Origin: Hoplostethus atlanticus
Taxonomy: Eukaryota; Chordata; Actinopteri; Trachichthyiformes; Trachichthyidae
Assembly (NCBI GenBank): GCA_034670405.1
Contig: JAXDDX010000117.1
Coordinates: forward strand, 186,001 to 250,000
Direction: 5' to 3'
DNA length: 64,000 nt
Under the pieces are notes generated by a model that saw only the letters and a list, made by a program, of their open reading frames with translations, made no database searches and was not told the DNA's origin. A program made the translations under genes and the position numbers. Positions 22,968 through 34,235 of this stretch are shown here, piece by piece (within the stretch, counting starts at the first letter, position 1; every line of letters starts with the position of its first letter).

Positions 22968-23240
22968 GGCTGTGGCTCAGGAGGTAGAGCGGGTTGGCCT
23001 CCAATCAGAAGATCGTAGGTTCGATCCCCGGCTCCTCCAGTCCACATGTCGAAGTGTCCTTGGGCAAGACACTGAACCCCAAATTGCTCCCAATGGTCAG
23101 GCCAGCACCTTGCATGGTAGCTCACTGCCATTGGTGTGTGAGTGTGAGTGTGAATGGGTGAATGAGAGGCATATACTGTAAAGCGCTTTGGATAAAAGCG
23201 CTATATAAATGCAGTCCATTTACCATTTACCATTTACCTT
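22968..23240 (+). mobile_element. tRNA-derived SINE
   Basis: A tRNA-like head has an A box (TGGCTCAGGAGG) and B box (GGTTCGATCCC) at the right spacing. The conserved body 'tgtccttgggcaagacactg' and the tail 'aagcgctttggataaaagcg' follow, then CCATTTA repeats. The same head occurs on the minus strand at 30395-30545. It is not a functional tRNA because the acceptor stem does not close. Confidence 0.85.
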
Positions 23241-23455
23241 TAAGCCAGTATTTGAAAATGACAGTTGGCGGACTGGATGGTTCCCAGTCCCCCGAAAAGT
23301 AATACCTCGTTAGCAGGAACTTATTTGGGGCCAGGAACTATCCCCGAGGAACCTTTTCAGGGCTAGTTCCCCAGGTGGGAAAGGTCAAAGTTCCTGGGAC
23401 TACCAATAGTACTAAATTCTGGGATAGTTCCTGCGGTCAGAAAACGTCTGTGTTT

Positions 23456-24091
23456 CTCTGTGTTTTTGTGACTTTGTAGACTTTTATCAGCGTGATTCAG
23501 CTGGTGAATGTGTCTCCTTTAGGGACCATTTAGGATCATTAAAGCTGCTTTAATCCTGTCCACAGCTTGCCCTGGTCACACTAATCCACTCATCTGGGAT
23601 GAGGAGCAACTAGAAAGCCAGGGCCAGTTTGGGCCAGGCCCAACACAGCACCACCCAGGAACCCAGGATCTGGCCTCTTTCAGTGCCCACAATTACAGAA
23701 GATCCCTTAGCTTTCATCTAGCTTCCATTGGAATTTAAGTATTTCCCAAACAATTCCTGGTTAGGTGGAGCAACACTAAAACAAATGGTGTTGAACAGTG
23801 TTGGGTGGGAGAATTTGGTTACTATACTGTATGCAAACTATGGTTAATACATGTTAGCTAGTTTGCCTAGGTAGCACTGCTTGCTAGGCTGAACATGTTA
23901 ATTTCATTCCTGTAGCAGTGAACATTATTAAAGCCTTTCGCGATAACACTGTCACTGTCAACCCAAACTGTATGTGAAGCACGTATGTATGTAAGCACGT
24001 TGTAGGTTTTATATGATGGGAATGGGGGTAATTGTTCAAACTTCTGTGATGCTTGTTGATTATTGGTTGGGATTTTTGTGTACACCTACTG
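23456..24091. other. Intron 3 sequence without recognised features
   Basis: Nothing identifiable apart from the left target duplication ACCTACTG of the next hAT at 24084-24091. Confidence 0.45.
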
Positions 24092-24221
24092 TAGGGCCCT
24101 ATGGAATCCGCGATCGCGGAATCGCGGAGGATTTCACGGAATTGAGACATTAACACGGAATTCTGAATTATCGCGGAATGGCACGGAATTTGGCTTCAAA
24201 AATGTTTTTTGCTTCAAAAAT

Positions 24222-24848
24222 TGTTACGGCCAGTCGTATTTTCATTGTGTTGGAGAGTGAGAGCTCTCTTTTCTTGTGAAGATCTGTGTCATTCAACAGG
24301 TGGCATTTTCCAGCGCAGGGATTGGCCGATCCAGAAGAGGCCGGTCTATTTAACTTCCGGGTTCTCTGACGTACGACGAGGGTCGATGTTTGACAGCGGC
24401 GCCTCCTCGACTTGCGATCTTTTGACTGTGAATTTAGATAATCATTTTATTGCTTGTTGTTGTTGTTGATTAGCTTAGCTTGAACTCTCTTGCACATCTC
24501 TGTAAATATCCCAGGCACTTGTATAGCACTTGTATAGCACGAAGCAGTAGGGGTGGATCGCCATTTTTGTTTAATCCCTGTTTCTCTTGTTTTTGGTTCG
24601 GTTTAGGTAGGTAGGTTTAGTAAATGTCTTTTTGTTTGTTTCTTTTACTCGGCTAGGGCTTAGGTAAGACTATTATTGAGGAAATAGTGTTTTGTTTATT
24701 GTTTTGGCCTTTGGTTCACCCTGACGTCCAGCTTCACTCATTGTATATTTTCACTGTGTATAAATAAACTGCTCACTTTTGCACTTATTTACGTTCTTGG
24801 TTTCTACTTTATGTTGCGCTCCCCGACTCCTAGACCGGGGACGTAACA
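24222..24848 (+). mobile_element. 5' LTR of a retroviral/gypsy-type element
   Basis: Begins TGTTACGG and ends CGTAACA. It has an AATAAA near 24765 and is followed 5 bp later by TGGGGGCTCGTCCG (24854-24867), a tRNA-Pro-type primer-binding site. The LTR is 627 bp. No 3' LTR is present. Confidence 0.8.
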
Positions 24849-24953
24849 TAAATTGGGGGCTCGTCCGCTCTTTTTTCTGTGATCGCCGATGCTGGGAAGG
24901 TTTGGTTATTTTTTGTCTTTGGTTGGCAGTTTTTCTTTGTGTGGTGGTATAAG

Positions 24954-25301
24954 ATGTCTGAAATGTCATTTAATATGGATGTGTTTGCACAAAATCCCAC
25001 CCTTGATAAATTAGATAGATGCACAAAGGCGGATCTGTTGTTGATCGCTAGTTTGTTTGACATCTCTATTCCTTTAAACGCACGTAAGGTAGAGATCAAA
25101 ACTTGTGTGGCAGAGCAGCTGGTGGAGAGGGGTATAGTCGCAAAAGTAAAGCCTCAGCCGGGTAGTGCACCTGAGGGTTTAGATGGCGTAGCGGGAGCAG
25201 CGGCTGCCGCGGCCACGCAAGCCATACAGCGATACAGAGAGAAGCTTCAGCAAGTACAAAACGCTGCTGACCGACAAAAGAGGAAAACACAAAGCGCCTA
25301 A
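24954..25301 (+). pseudogene. Partial gag-like ORF of the LTR element
   Basis: An ATG at 24954 opens a 115-codon frame after the primer-binding site. It has an acidic N-terminal segment and an Ala-rich and Gln-rich C-terminal part, in the position and style of the N-terminus of fish gypsy/ERV gag. It stops at 25299-25301, where hAT-type sequence resumes. No capsid, nucleocapsid or pol follows. Confidence 0.6.
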
Positions 25302-25879
25302 CCATCATGTATCACAATGGTGATGTCAGCCAGAGATGGGGAGAAGCATGAACTTTTAAAGGACATCCCTTTGAAAGAAATTACATTTTACAATTACAGT
25401 TTTTCTGATTTATTTTAAACAAATTATTATTTTTTATTATTTAACTATTGAATTATTATTTCGTTATTGCACTGCACTGGCAGTTGAACTGCACTGAACT
25501 GCATTGAACTGAACTGAATTGAACAAATTTAAAAAAATAAATAAAAAAAAATGTAAAAAGAAAAATGCATTGAACTGCACTGGCACTGTTTGCAGATGTA
25601 CTGTTATTAAAGTTAGTTAAAAACATAATTTTGTATTGTTTTTTTTTGTTAAATCCGAAGGAAAAAACATTAAATCCGAGAAATCCGAAAACAGGAAAAT
25701 TCAAATCTGAGAAATCCGAAAACAGGAAAATTCAAATCCGAAAACAGGAAAACATAAAACGGATTTCATAGGGCCCTAACCTACTGGTATGCCATGAACT
25801 AACCACTGAAAAAACTTAAATTTATTTTGGGGGGGATTTACTGTTAAATGTGTACATTCTGATAGCGAGAATTAGAAGG

Positions 25880-25904
25880 TTAAAAAAAAAAAAAAAAAAA
25901 AAGT
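25880..25904. repeat. poly(A) tract
   Basis: Run of about 20-25 A in intron sequence, just after the hAT. Confidence 0.8.
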
Positions 25905-26029
25905 TATTTTTCATTTCACGGCGATTTCAAGTATGAAATGTACCAATGTGGTATGGATAGAAAGTGGGCAGTCTGTTTTTATGCCAGTTAGCAACTGCTT
26001 GGCCACACCTACTTTCTTCTTGTTATTAT

Positions 26030-26200
26030 ACAATATCTTATTATTGGGCCGGTGGTTGCCTAAAGGTCAGAGGCCTGTAGGTTGTTAGTTTGAACCCCTA
26101 GAACTGTAAAATTATGTGAGAGGAAGCCAATGAGCAATGCTCTCCTCTCCTTTACCACTTCTGCCCTTGAGCAAGGCGGATCTTAAAGGGAGTAGTTAGG
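26030..26200 (+). repeat. SINE-like fragment
   Basis: The segment 'ggccggtggttgcctaaagg' is followed by a degenerate B box (GTTAGTTTGAACCCC) and 'cttctgcccttgagcaaggc'. It looks like the plus-strand relative of 4035-4205. Divergent. Confidence 0.4.
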
Positions 26201-26214
26201 AGTTACTTAACCCC

Positions 26215-27070
26215 TTAAAGGAAGACTGAGCTGGTGTTCCTCCCGGGGAAGGGCTGTCCGCACCGAGACATGGCACCATCATCATTGATAATGCTGTGGT
26301 GACGTCAACTCGGACTACAAGGAATCTGGGTGTGACCCTGGATGACCAACTGTCGTTCTCGGCAAACATCGCATCAGTGACACACTCCTGCAGATTCCTC
26401 ATCTACAACATCAGGAGGATTCGCCCCTTCCTCACTGACAAGGCAGCGCAGGTGCTCATCTACCTGGACTACTGCAACTCCCGCCTTGCTGGTGCCCCGG
26501 CATCTGCCATCAGACCTCTGGAGCTTGTTCAGAAAGCTGCAGCTCGTCTGGTGTTCAACCGCCCCAAGTTCTCCCACACAACTACCCTTCTCCGTTCTCT
26601 ACACTGGCTCCCTGTAGCAGCTCACATCCAGTTCAAGACCCTGGTGCTAGCCTATAGGGCAGTGAAAGGAACAGCTCCTTCTTACCTCCAGGCTATGGTC
26701 AAGCCTTACACCCCTGCCAGCTGAGTCGCTGCCCATCTTTCGCCGCAGGCTGAAAACCCACCTGTTCAAGAAACACTACCCTGACCCTTCCTCTTAGCAC
26801 TTACCTAATTGTCTTCACTTATTTGTCTGAGCTCTTGTTTATTAGCTCTTGTTTATTTGATTCACTTATTTGTCTTAGCTCTTGTTTATTTGATTCATTT
26901 ATTTGTCTTAGCGCTTTTGTTTCTCATTTGTTTAAGTAAAAAGTAGGTAGCTAACTTATTGCACTTTTACCTTAGCACTAGTTATGCTCTTAGTTGCTTG
27001 TTTAGGAAGGAAATGCACTTACAATTTCTGGTGACTAGTAGTTCTCTTGCCTACCTATGTTGAATGCACA
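26215..27070 (+). mobile_element. L2 LINE 3' half
   Basis: An ORF segment at 26296-26724 reads LGVTLDDQLSFSANIASVTH, YCNSRLAGAPASAIRPLELV and SLHWLPVAAHIQFKTLVLAY, the C-terminal RT domain of L2. It ends in RRRLKTHLFKKHYPDPSS. The 3' UTR stops after 'ttgaatgcac' without the final 'aagtcgctttggataaaagc' hairpin that is present in the copy at 52045-52895. A deletion removes part of the coding region before the SLPIFRRRLK end. Confidence 0.85.
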
Positions 27071-27219
27071 GTAGAAGACCGCGTTTGTACTGGGCAGCTC
27101 CAAATGTTAATGAGTGTGTAATTTTATGATAGTGGTGTTGCTGGGTAACTGTGTGTGTTTGTGGTGCTACATGTATGTACCATGTGATAGGAATTAATCT
27201 ACTGTTAATGTAGACCCAC

Positions 27220-27314
27220 CGATCTGCAGAGGGTCTTTGACAGCTCTGATCCGGTAGAGTTGCTCTCCACGCTGGAACTCATCTGGACTGCCATTGGCCA
27301 GGCAGGAATACAAC
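27220..27314 (-). CDS. zswim8: ZSWIM8 exon 3 (residues about 111-142)
   Basis: Exon of 95 nt with acceptor AG at 27316-27315 (CTGCAG|GTTG) and donor GT at 27219-27218 (ATCG|GTGGGT). The product is LYSCLANGSPDEFQRGEQLY then RIRAVKDPLQI, which matches vertebrate ZSWIM8. Split codons at both ends fit exons 2 and 4. Confidence 0.95.
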
Positions 27315-28740
27315 CTGCAGCAGGAAGAGAAAAAAGAAAGGCAGAAGGAGGGGAAAAGAGGAGGGAAGGTGAAGCAGAGAGAGGAAGAGAAAGCGACAAG
27401 AAAAAGATAAATTAATGAGTGAAATATTACCCTTCTGTTAAGAGTTTTTGCCTGGTAAGCCATTTGTCTGTACAGAGCAGGAGGAATAGGAGGAATCAGA
27501 CAGAAAAACTAGGCTACCTAGTGCTGTAGCAGCTATACCACTAAACACCAGAGTCCTTGACAAATCATAAGGAAATTCAAGAGCCATCGTTGTCTTGTGT
27601 GCGTGTGTGTGCGTGTATGATTTTGACAGATGTGTCTGTCCATGTGTTTGTGTATGAGTGTATGTGTGTGTGATTCACACACACAGAAATGGACTATTAG
27701 ACACAATTAACACCAAAATCAATACAGTGTAAAATTAATGATTTGCATTGTTTGCTTTGAAACTTTCTATTTTACAAACTTTTGGAAATACCGTTTCTCT
27801 TTTGTCAGTACAGGAGTTTAAACTGAATTGAAATTGAATTGAGAGAAAAAAAACAGGCAGAGCACACACACGTCATTCCTACTATGTGGTGCTTACTAGA
27901 CCTCACAACGTATGACAAAAAAAAAATACAGATTTTCCATATTTATATTCTGTCCAGAAAAACACACTAACCAAGCCCCCACAGTTAAATATTACATATA
28001 TCAAACATGTTTAAAATTATAAACTTTGATCAATTTTCTCTTTAACTTATGGATGGAACTTTAGAAGTGGGACAAAGAATCTATTCATTAAAGTTTAATG
28101 ACGTTAAATTACTGATACTTAAACGTGATGCCATTGCAATAGACTGGTTTCTTAGAGTAGAACTACTACAGAACAAAAGGGTGGACATTGGATTTCATGG
28201 ATGTGCAGACATTTTGTTAAATGAATTCAGTAATCATGAAAATAAATAAATAAAGATTTCATCTTAAAATAATGAGTATTTTATTATTTTATGACATATT
28301 TCCGGTAGAATGCGTGTGTATGTATGTTTGTTTGTGTGCTTGTAGTTTGTATTAAGGTTCCACCAATATGGGTTTTTGAAGGCCAACATTATTACTGATA
28401 TTTTTGGACTGAAGCCGCCAATATTGTGCCGATATTTTAAATATAATTGTCCATCCAAAAATTCCAAGTATTCAGTGTTTGCGCCAGAATTTTATAATAC
28501 ATATTCATTCATACTTGTGCTGATCAAAATGTCTCATCAGAATCAAGTCGGGTTGATAGCTTTGCGTAGACAAGCTGAAGAAGTGTAGAATTGATCAACT
28601 CTACAATAAATTTGGAGTCAATCAAACTATATCATATCCATCATACTAGACTTGACCAGATGCCATTTTAATAAAATGACATTATCAAACCAGATATTAG
28701 CAAATAAACATATGTGTGTAAGCCTGGTGTGTATGGTTAC
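27315..28740. other. ZSWIM8 intron 2; no recognised element
   Basis: Simple GT-rich stretch around 27600-27680 and AT-rich sequence. A divergent 'ccaatatgggtttttgaagg' segment near 28350 may be an old repeat that I cannot classify. Confidence 0.45.
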
Positions 28741-28894
28741 CTGATGTCCTCCTCGTTCTCGGGGAAGCTCCAGTATGCGATGCGGAGCTGCAGCTGCTCT
28801 GGGACTGGAGGGTAGACCTTCTCTACAACCTCAAACGGGATGTGGAATGCTACCTGCTTGGCTGACAGCTCCACCAGAGGAATCACCTGACCAT
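28741..28894 (-). CDS. zswim8: ZSWIM8 exon 2 (residues about 60-110)
   Basis: Exon of 154 nt, acceptor AG at 28896-28895 (CCACAG|ATGG) and donor GT at 28740-28739 (ATCAG|GTAACC). It encodes DGQVIPLVELSAKQVAFHIP, FEVVEKVYPPVPEQLQLRIA and YWSFPENEEDI, a diagnostic ZSWIM8 segment. Confidence 0.96.
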
Positions 28895-30394
28895 CTGTGG
28901 AAGACCATAGAGAGGAAGATGACTTCTGCTGGCTGGGAAAAGGCTCTTCTCTTTTCTTTGGCTCTGTCAGAGTGTCTGTGTATGCGTTTCTTTCCTATAT
29001 GTTGGACTACATCCTCTGTGTTTAGTTTGTTAAATTTAAACCTGCAGGTTAAATTTATTAATTTGAGTTGATTAACAACAACAGCTGATTGGAGTCATTT
29101 GATGCATATTGCGTCAATGTCTCACAGCTACACCTGTATAACAATAAGCTAATGAGAATGCAGCCTGCTCATTTGGAGAGCATGCAACTAGTGCAGCTGA
29201 TTGGATTAATTTTAATTAATTTTAATTTAATATACAATTAGTTAGAAAAAAAAGACAATAACTGCAGCATTGACAGTAACACAATTTAATATTGATTTAA
29301 TGAAATTTATGACAGATGAAGAACTGCAAATGGACCAATATGTGTGTGTTTGTGTGATTATGGAGACCATCAAGAATGCTGTACAAAGTGCAGCGTAAGC
29401 TATATAACAGAAGTCTCATTGAGAGCACAGTGGTCTGCCACCGAGAGTGAAAAAGTGGTAGTTCTCATTTTACATGCCTCATTTCCAAGCCATTACTTCT
29501 TCTGCCATCAACCATATATGGAGGAAAGCAGTCAACCCACATAATACCATCCTTGGTGTAATGGCTGTGGTTCTCACGGTTAAAAGCCATGGTAAACCCA
29601 TCAATGCAAGGAAACTAGAGTCACTCCGCTATGTTATGCTGAAAAAAAATGGAGTTAAGCTATACAGTGCCAAAGAAAGGCATGCATCCAACTTCAATTA
29701 ATTCTTCACAGACTTTATTTTTCTGATGTGTTGACATCTATCCTTCCCACAAGTCCACTTTCAGAGACTGACAAAGCAGCAGCCCTGGGTCTTAAGTAAC
29801 CTGTACAGAGCTGTTACTGGCATAAGGAGCAGTGTACATACAAGTTTTGCCCTTTGCCCAGGTAATATTTAGGCACAAGAAAATTAGTTTTTAACCCTTT
29901 GTCATGTCATGATCAATATTTTGTCTCAAAAGGGAGAAGAATTTAAGTAAGAAAGAAAAAGATCTGTGCCACAAATCCATCCTTATTCAGACCGTCTGGT
30001 CTGTGTAGATCTATCCAGGACTGCTAAAAGCTCCAGCAGTCTGTCAACCTCATACAGTGTCCTGTGGTGGCCAACATGACCTTGGACCCCGGGCCCCTAA
30101 ACACAGCACGACTCACCAGTTCTCACAATAACACATACCTAAAAATATAACCGTGGCAAAAAAATATAGCCTGGCTAAAACAGCATGCATCCTGGCTCAC
30201 TACAGCTCCTGCATGCTGCCATACTTCTAAATGGCTTTGTGCCATTTAGTGTGCCAGCAGACTAAAACATGTGACCACAACTAGTCCTCTGTATTGTTGA
30301 CCTGAGAAATATGGGAGCCCTCTTCCCTGTCTTCACAAAACAAATAAACAAATACTTATTTATTTATATTATATATATATATATATATATTATT
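28895..30394. other. ZSWIM8 intron 1, distal part
   Basis: No gene or complete repeat recognised. An (AT)n run lies at about 30364-30390. Confidence 0.45.
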
Positions 30395-30545
30395 TATTTC
30401 TGTCTGACCATCGGGAGAAATTTGGGGTTCAGTGTCTTGTTACTCAAGGACACTTTGACATGTGGACAGGAGAAGCTGGGGATCGAACCGCCAACGTTGT
30501 GATCAGTGGACAACCTGCTCTACTACTGAGCCACAGTCACCCCTA
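30395..30545 (-). mobile_element. tRNA-derived SINE, 5' half
   Basis: Reverse-strand head 'gactgtggctcagtagtaga' with B box GGTTCGATCCCC and body 'caagacactgaaccccaaat', the same family as 22968-23240 but truncated before the tail. Confidence 0.75.
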
Positions 30546-30589
30546 AAACATGATGGCCCGTACGGGGAACAAACACTCGACCTTGGCGT

Positions 30590-30800
30590 TATCAGCACCA
30601 CACTCAACACACATTTTCTTTGTGATCATTAAAGTCAGGGGGAGTGGTTGAAAGTGCACATCTCATCTCTGCTATCACATCCAGCCTTAAACGGTATTTT
30701 GATTTCATGCACATTAGATCACTGAATCCAGCTTCACACAGATATGTGCTTGCAAAGGGTACCATCAGTTTTAAAGCACACAATGACAACTATGGGTAAT
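30590..30800 (-). pseudogene. hAT transposase C-terminal dimerisation fragment
   Basis: The minus-strand frame LMVPFASTYLCEAGFSDLMC then KSKYRLRLDVIAEMRCAL is the conserved C-terminal end of ZBED/hAT-family transposases. No inverted repeats or other transposase parts were found nearby. Confidence 0.7.
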
Positions 30801-33800
30801 GGGTATGGAGCTCTTGCTCCAAACCAAAACTCCTTTACAGACCCTTGAGAATGCAGTCTTTGTAGCGTACAATCACATGACAGCTCAATGTTCAACGGTT
30901 TTTAGTAGTTTGTAGAAAATTAGCAGAATCCTGTCACACCAATTTGTTTTGCTTTTTTTTTTTGCTTATGGTAAGTAAATTTAGGCAATCGCTTGTGACC
31001 CAATCTGCATATCAGGCGATCCCAAGTTGGGAATTCCAGGACTAGGCCTGGACTAGAGTATCCTGCCAGAGAAGGTGCATCTGGGCCTTTTCCTAAATCA
31101 TGATAGGATAGGATTCATCCATTGGAGAATGAAGCTGCTTGCTTTTGACATTCTAAGAAGAGATAAGTCAGCTAGCAACCAAAAGGTAAGCCAAGGTCTC
31201 CTGCTAGCTCTCTCCTAGTGAGCACGGTGAGGTTGCAATGCACTCTGCTTTTAATGGATAGGCCATGCTGAGGTCCAGGCTGAATAGAAGCCATTGTATC
31301 ACCACCACGGCAGTTTCTGCCACACTCTTTGCCCGATCTTCACATCTCATCATCTCCTTTATGGCCCTCACTGTCTTTTGTCTGCCCGGCACCAGTCAGT
31401 GCTCACAGGACACCCTGCACAATGAGCGGCCCTTGAATGACAGGACACTGGACCTAGGTTAGATCAGATCACTGCAGAAACAGCCCCTCTCCAGTTTGGC
31501 GGTTTTAAACTAGACTTCACATCTGACAGAGTCCTCTATGTGATTTAGCTTAATCATGACCTTGGGATTAAGCCAAACCAACACATGTATAAAAAAAATG
31601 CATGTGCCAAAAATAAGCCAAAATGAATATTTTCTCTCAATTCCTGAAAAGCTAGATTTTTGGGGATGCCAGATTTCACTTTCATGAGCTTTATCATGCA
31701 CTGCCTTGCTATTGGCCATCATGGGAATTAGGCTATTTTTGAGGTGTTAATTTAAGCAATCAAAATAGACCTCAATTGTACAACTATGTCCCTTTTGCAG
31801 TGCTAGCTTTTGTTAAAAAAAAAAATTTTAAAAAAAATGTGTGACTGCTCATTTCACAGATAAAAAGGCAAAATACATGGTTTGTAGCAACCAGCATCAG
31901 TGGTAGGGAATTAAAGAAGCTACAGCATCATCTTTCCATGCAAGGCAAGCAGAGGGAAGCCTGTGAAGAAAGAAAGAAAGAAATACAGCATGAAAAAAGA
32001 GAAAGACTGCCAGACAAACAGAGACAGACTGTCAGATAGTAAAGAGCTTGAAGCTGAAGAGAGGAGGATGGCTGGGTAGTAACAGAGCTCATGTTGCCAG
32101 CCTCTAACTGGCAGTCGCCTGGTGACTGACGGCAGGCTGCCTACCAATCAGCAGCCAGAGGGGACCTACTACAACAGCTGCTCCTTTGTAGCCGGCCGGT
32201 GAAGAGGTGAAAAATCACTCGCTCTCTTACTAGATCAACAGCTCCCTCACTCCTTTCCGCGCTCCCTCCCTCCCCCATCTCATGCCTTGTGCCTGCTTGT
32301 GCTCTCCAGTCTTTTTAAGGGAAGAAAGATGAGGATAAGACAACCATCAATCTTTTCTTGGCCAAACCTCACAACATTGAGGGGGGGATGTTGACGTTTC
32401 AGAAATCTTTTGTGCAGCAGAATTGGGGGGGGGGGGGGGACTGGGTAGTAAAGTTCCCATTTTGGATTTTGATTATCAGGGCGCAATGGCAAACATTCCG
32501 GCAAAGGCACTGTTTTAACTCATTCAGAAGCCATTAGCCATCAGTTAAAAAGACTTAAAGTTAAAAACTGCTGCCTCATAGTAAAATAAATAAGGGGGTT
32601 GTTTTGCCAACACAATTCCTAGCTTTGAAGTACTGGGGCCTTGCTAGTGACCTGTGTAAGACAAAGCCTTTTTTACAGCTCACAGCTGACTCGACAGCTC
32701 CGTCCCCCTTCACAACTTCAACCCAAATGCTGTGCGCTAACAGACACATACTAACAATCCCCCAGTACAGCCACCCACCCCCGCCCCTCCCTCGGTTCAC
32801 CTCCCCTGTCTGTTGCTCCTGCAGCCCAGAGTTGTGCCCTCGAACAGCACCTTCCAAGCTCTGGCCCAAAAGGCCTCACAGGGAAGGGCTCTCAACTGAC
32901 TAGTTCAGCTAGCCTACTGGTGCTCCCCCCACTCTGCAAGCACACAAAAAAGGAGGTGGAGTTTAAGGCATCCTGGATAGAGAGAACAGGGCTTTGTGAG
33001 ATGCCATAACAAGGTTTTCCCTGAGATCACAATGAACCCAAAACCCTCAAACTGGTTTCTCATCTGTCAATAAACAGATATCATATCAATGATACACTGA
33101 ACCAATGGGTTATCAGTGCCACTCACCAGCACTGGCTGCTCTTCGCCTAGCATAGTGCTTTCTGCTTGTTGATGAGCTTAGTAACAGAGAACATGGAGGC
33201 CCTCTAGAGAATAAACCCTGAGAACAAGAAGAGCTTGCTGTACAGAGTCAACACACACACACACACACACACACAGTATGCTGGCTGACTCAGGGAACTG
33301 GGTTCCAAAACAGGCCCGAAAACACTTTCATCAACCAGTAGGTGGGTTCCACTTTTATTATTTTGCAAGCCATGTAATAATTAAAATAAGGACACTTATT
33401 TTAATTATCACACATCCAAACCTTTGGTGCAAGTGATTGGAGAGGTAGTATGATAACAAACTTGTGAATGAACACTGACACTGCTCTTGCTCAGGTCCAC
33501 AAAAATTAATTGACTTATATCTTAGCCATGTTGGGTCTTTGAAATACTCAGTGATACTCTGACAAAGCAAGAGCAGATAGAGTGCAAGACGTCACTGAAT
33601 GCATCACGATAACCATATAATAAAATACAACCTGCAACTTATGTTTGCCTAGCTGCCATAGTGTTTGACGAATTTGATTTGTAGACATAAATTACATAAA
33701 TAACTCCAAGAAGGTGCCAAATAGTTTAGTGTAGTAGGCAAACTTGCCAACCACAGATAAAATTACTAATGTCCTACTGTCCTGCCAATGTCCTACTTAC

Positions 33801-34057
33801 AGGCTGTAACCCTGTTCTATTCACCGCAACACATAAGCATGTTAATTTTACATCAATGACAAAATGCAACAGTTGGGTTGTCAAGGCAGTTTCCTATTGC
33901 AAATATGCGATAAGAATAACACAAAGAGTAGGAAAAAGGTTTGGAAAAAGCAAAAAAATAAAAATAAATTGTCTTTTAATTAATTAATTTTAAAAAAAAA
34001 AATTAATTTTGTATCCAAAAATGAATGAAGAATCTGTGTTTGGTGTGGGTGTCCTAC
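30801..34057. other. ZSWIM8 intron 1, proximal part
   Basis: Unrecognised intron sequence with a CA microsatellite at 33249-33274, a G9-10 run near 32430 and several A/T homopolymers. No exon, RNA gene or element terminus identified. Confidence 0.5.
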
Positions 34058-34235
34058 CTTTTATCTTGACAGTAGGGGAGTTGGGTCCAGCAGACTGCTT
34101 CCTCCATCCCCTCCAGTTCTGACAGAGGCTCTCGGCCTCAGAGATGAAGGAGCACAGGGAGTCTTCCTCAAACCGGTCTGAGTCTTCAAAGGAGAACCTC
34201 TCCCCGTCCTCCCATTCGGCAAACATCAGTTCCAT
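34058..34235 (-). CDS. zswim8: ZSWIM8 exon 1 with start codon (residues 1-59)
   Basis: The start ATG is at 34235-34233 (context GTGATGG, G at -3 and +4). The product is MELMFAEWEDGERFSFEDSD, RFEEDSLCSFISEAESLCQN and WRGWRKQSAGPNSPTVKIK, the invariant N-terminus of vertebrate ZSWIM8. The frame stays open a little upstream but only from a GTG, so this ATG is preferred. The donor GT is at 34057-34056 (AAAAG|GTAGGA). The acidic N-terminus precedes the Cullin-RING-binding region known from the family (ZSWIM8/EBAX-1). Confidence 0.97.

Larger units (their letters stand above)
20818..23455. mobile_element. Short inverted-terminal DNA element (about 600 bp) carrying a 2-kb insertion
   Basis: Left end 'ggtgttttccgaccacaaaa' and right end, reverse complemented, 'gacgttttctgaccgcagga' are imperfect inverted repeats, both continuing with 'gaacta'. 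The left 384 bp and right 214 bp are separated by the block 21202-23241. Harbinger is one possible superfamily, but no transposase or clear 3-bp duplication is visible. Confidence 0.55.
24092..25778. mobile_element. hAT-type element with 8-bp TSD, hosting an LTR element
   Basis: Ends are TAGGGCCCTATGGAATCCG on the left and, reverse complemented, TAGGGCCCTATGAAATCCG on the right. ACCTACTG is duplicated at 24084-24091 and 25779-25786. The interior is mostly an LTR and partial gag. The remaining hAT sequence carries 'aaatccgaaaacaggaaaa' repeats near the right end. Confidence 0.85.

Noticed and set aside
22968..23040. Possible tRNA gene
   Set aside because: It has A and B boxes but continues into a SINE body and tail, and the acceptor arms do not pair.
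29344..29701. Two overlapping plus-strand frames in intron 1
   Set aside because: No domain, no codon bias signal that I can see, and no matching splice sites.
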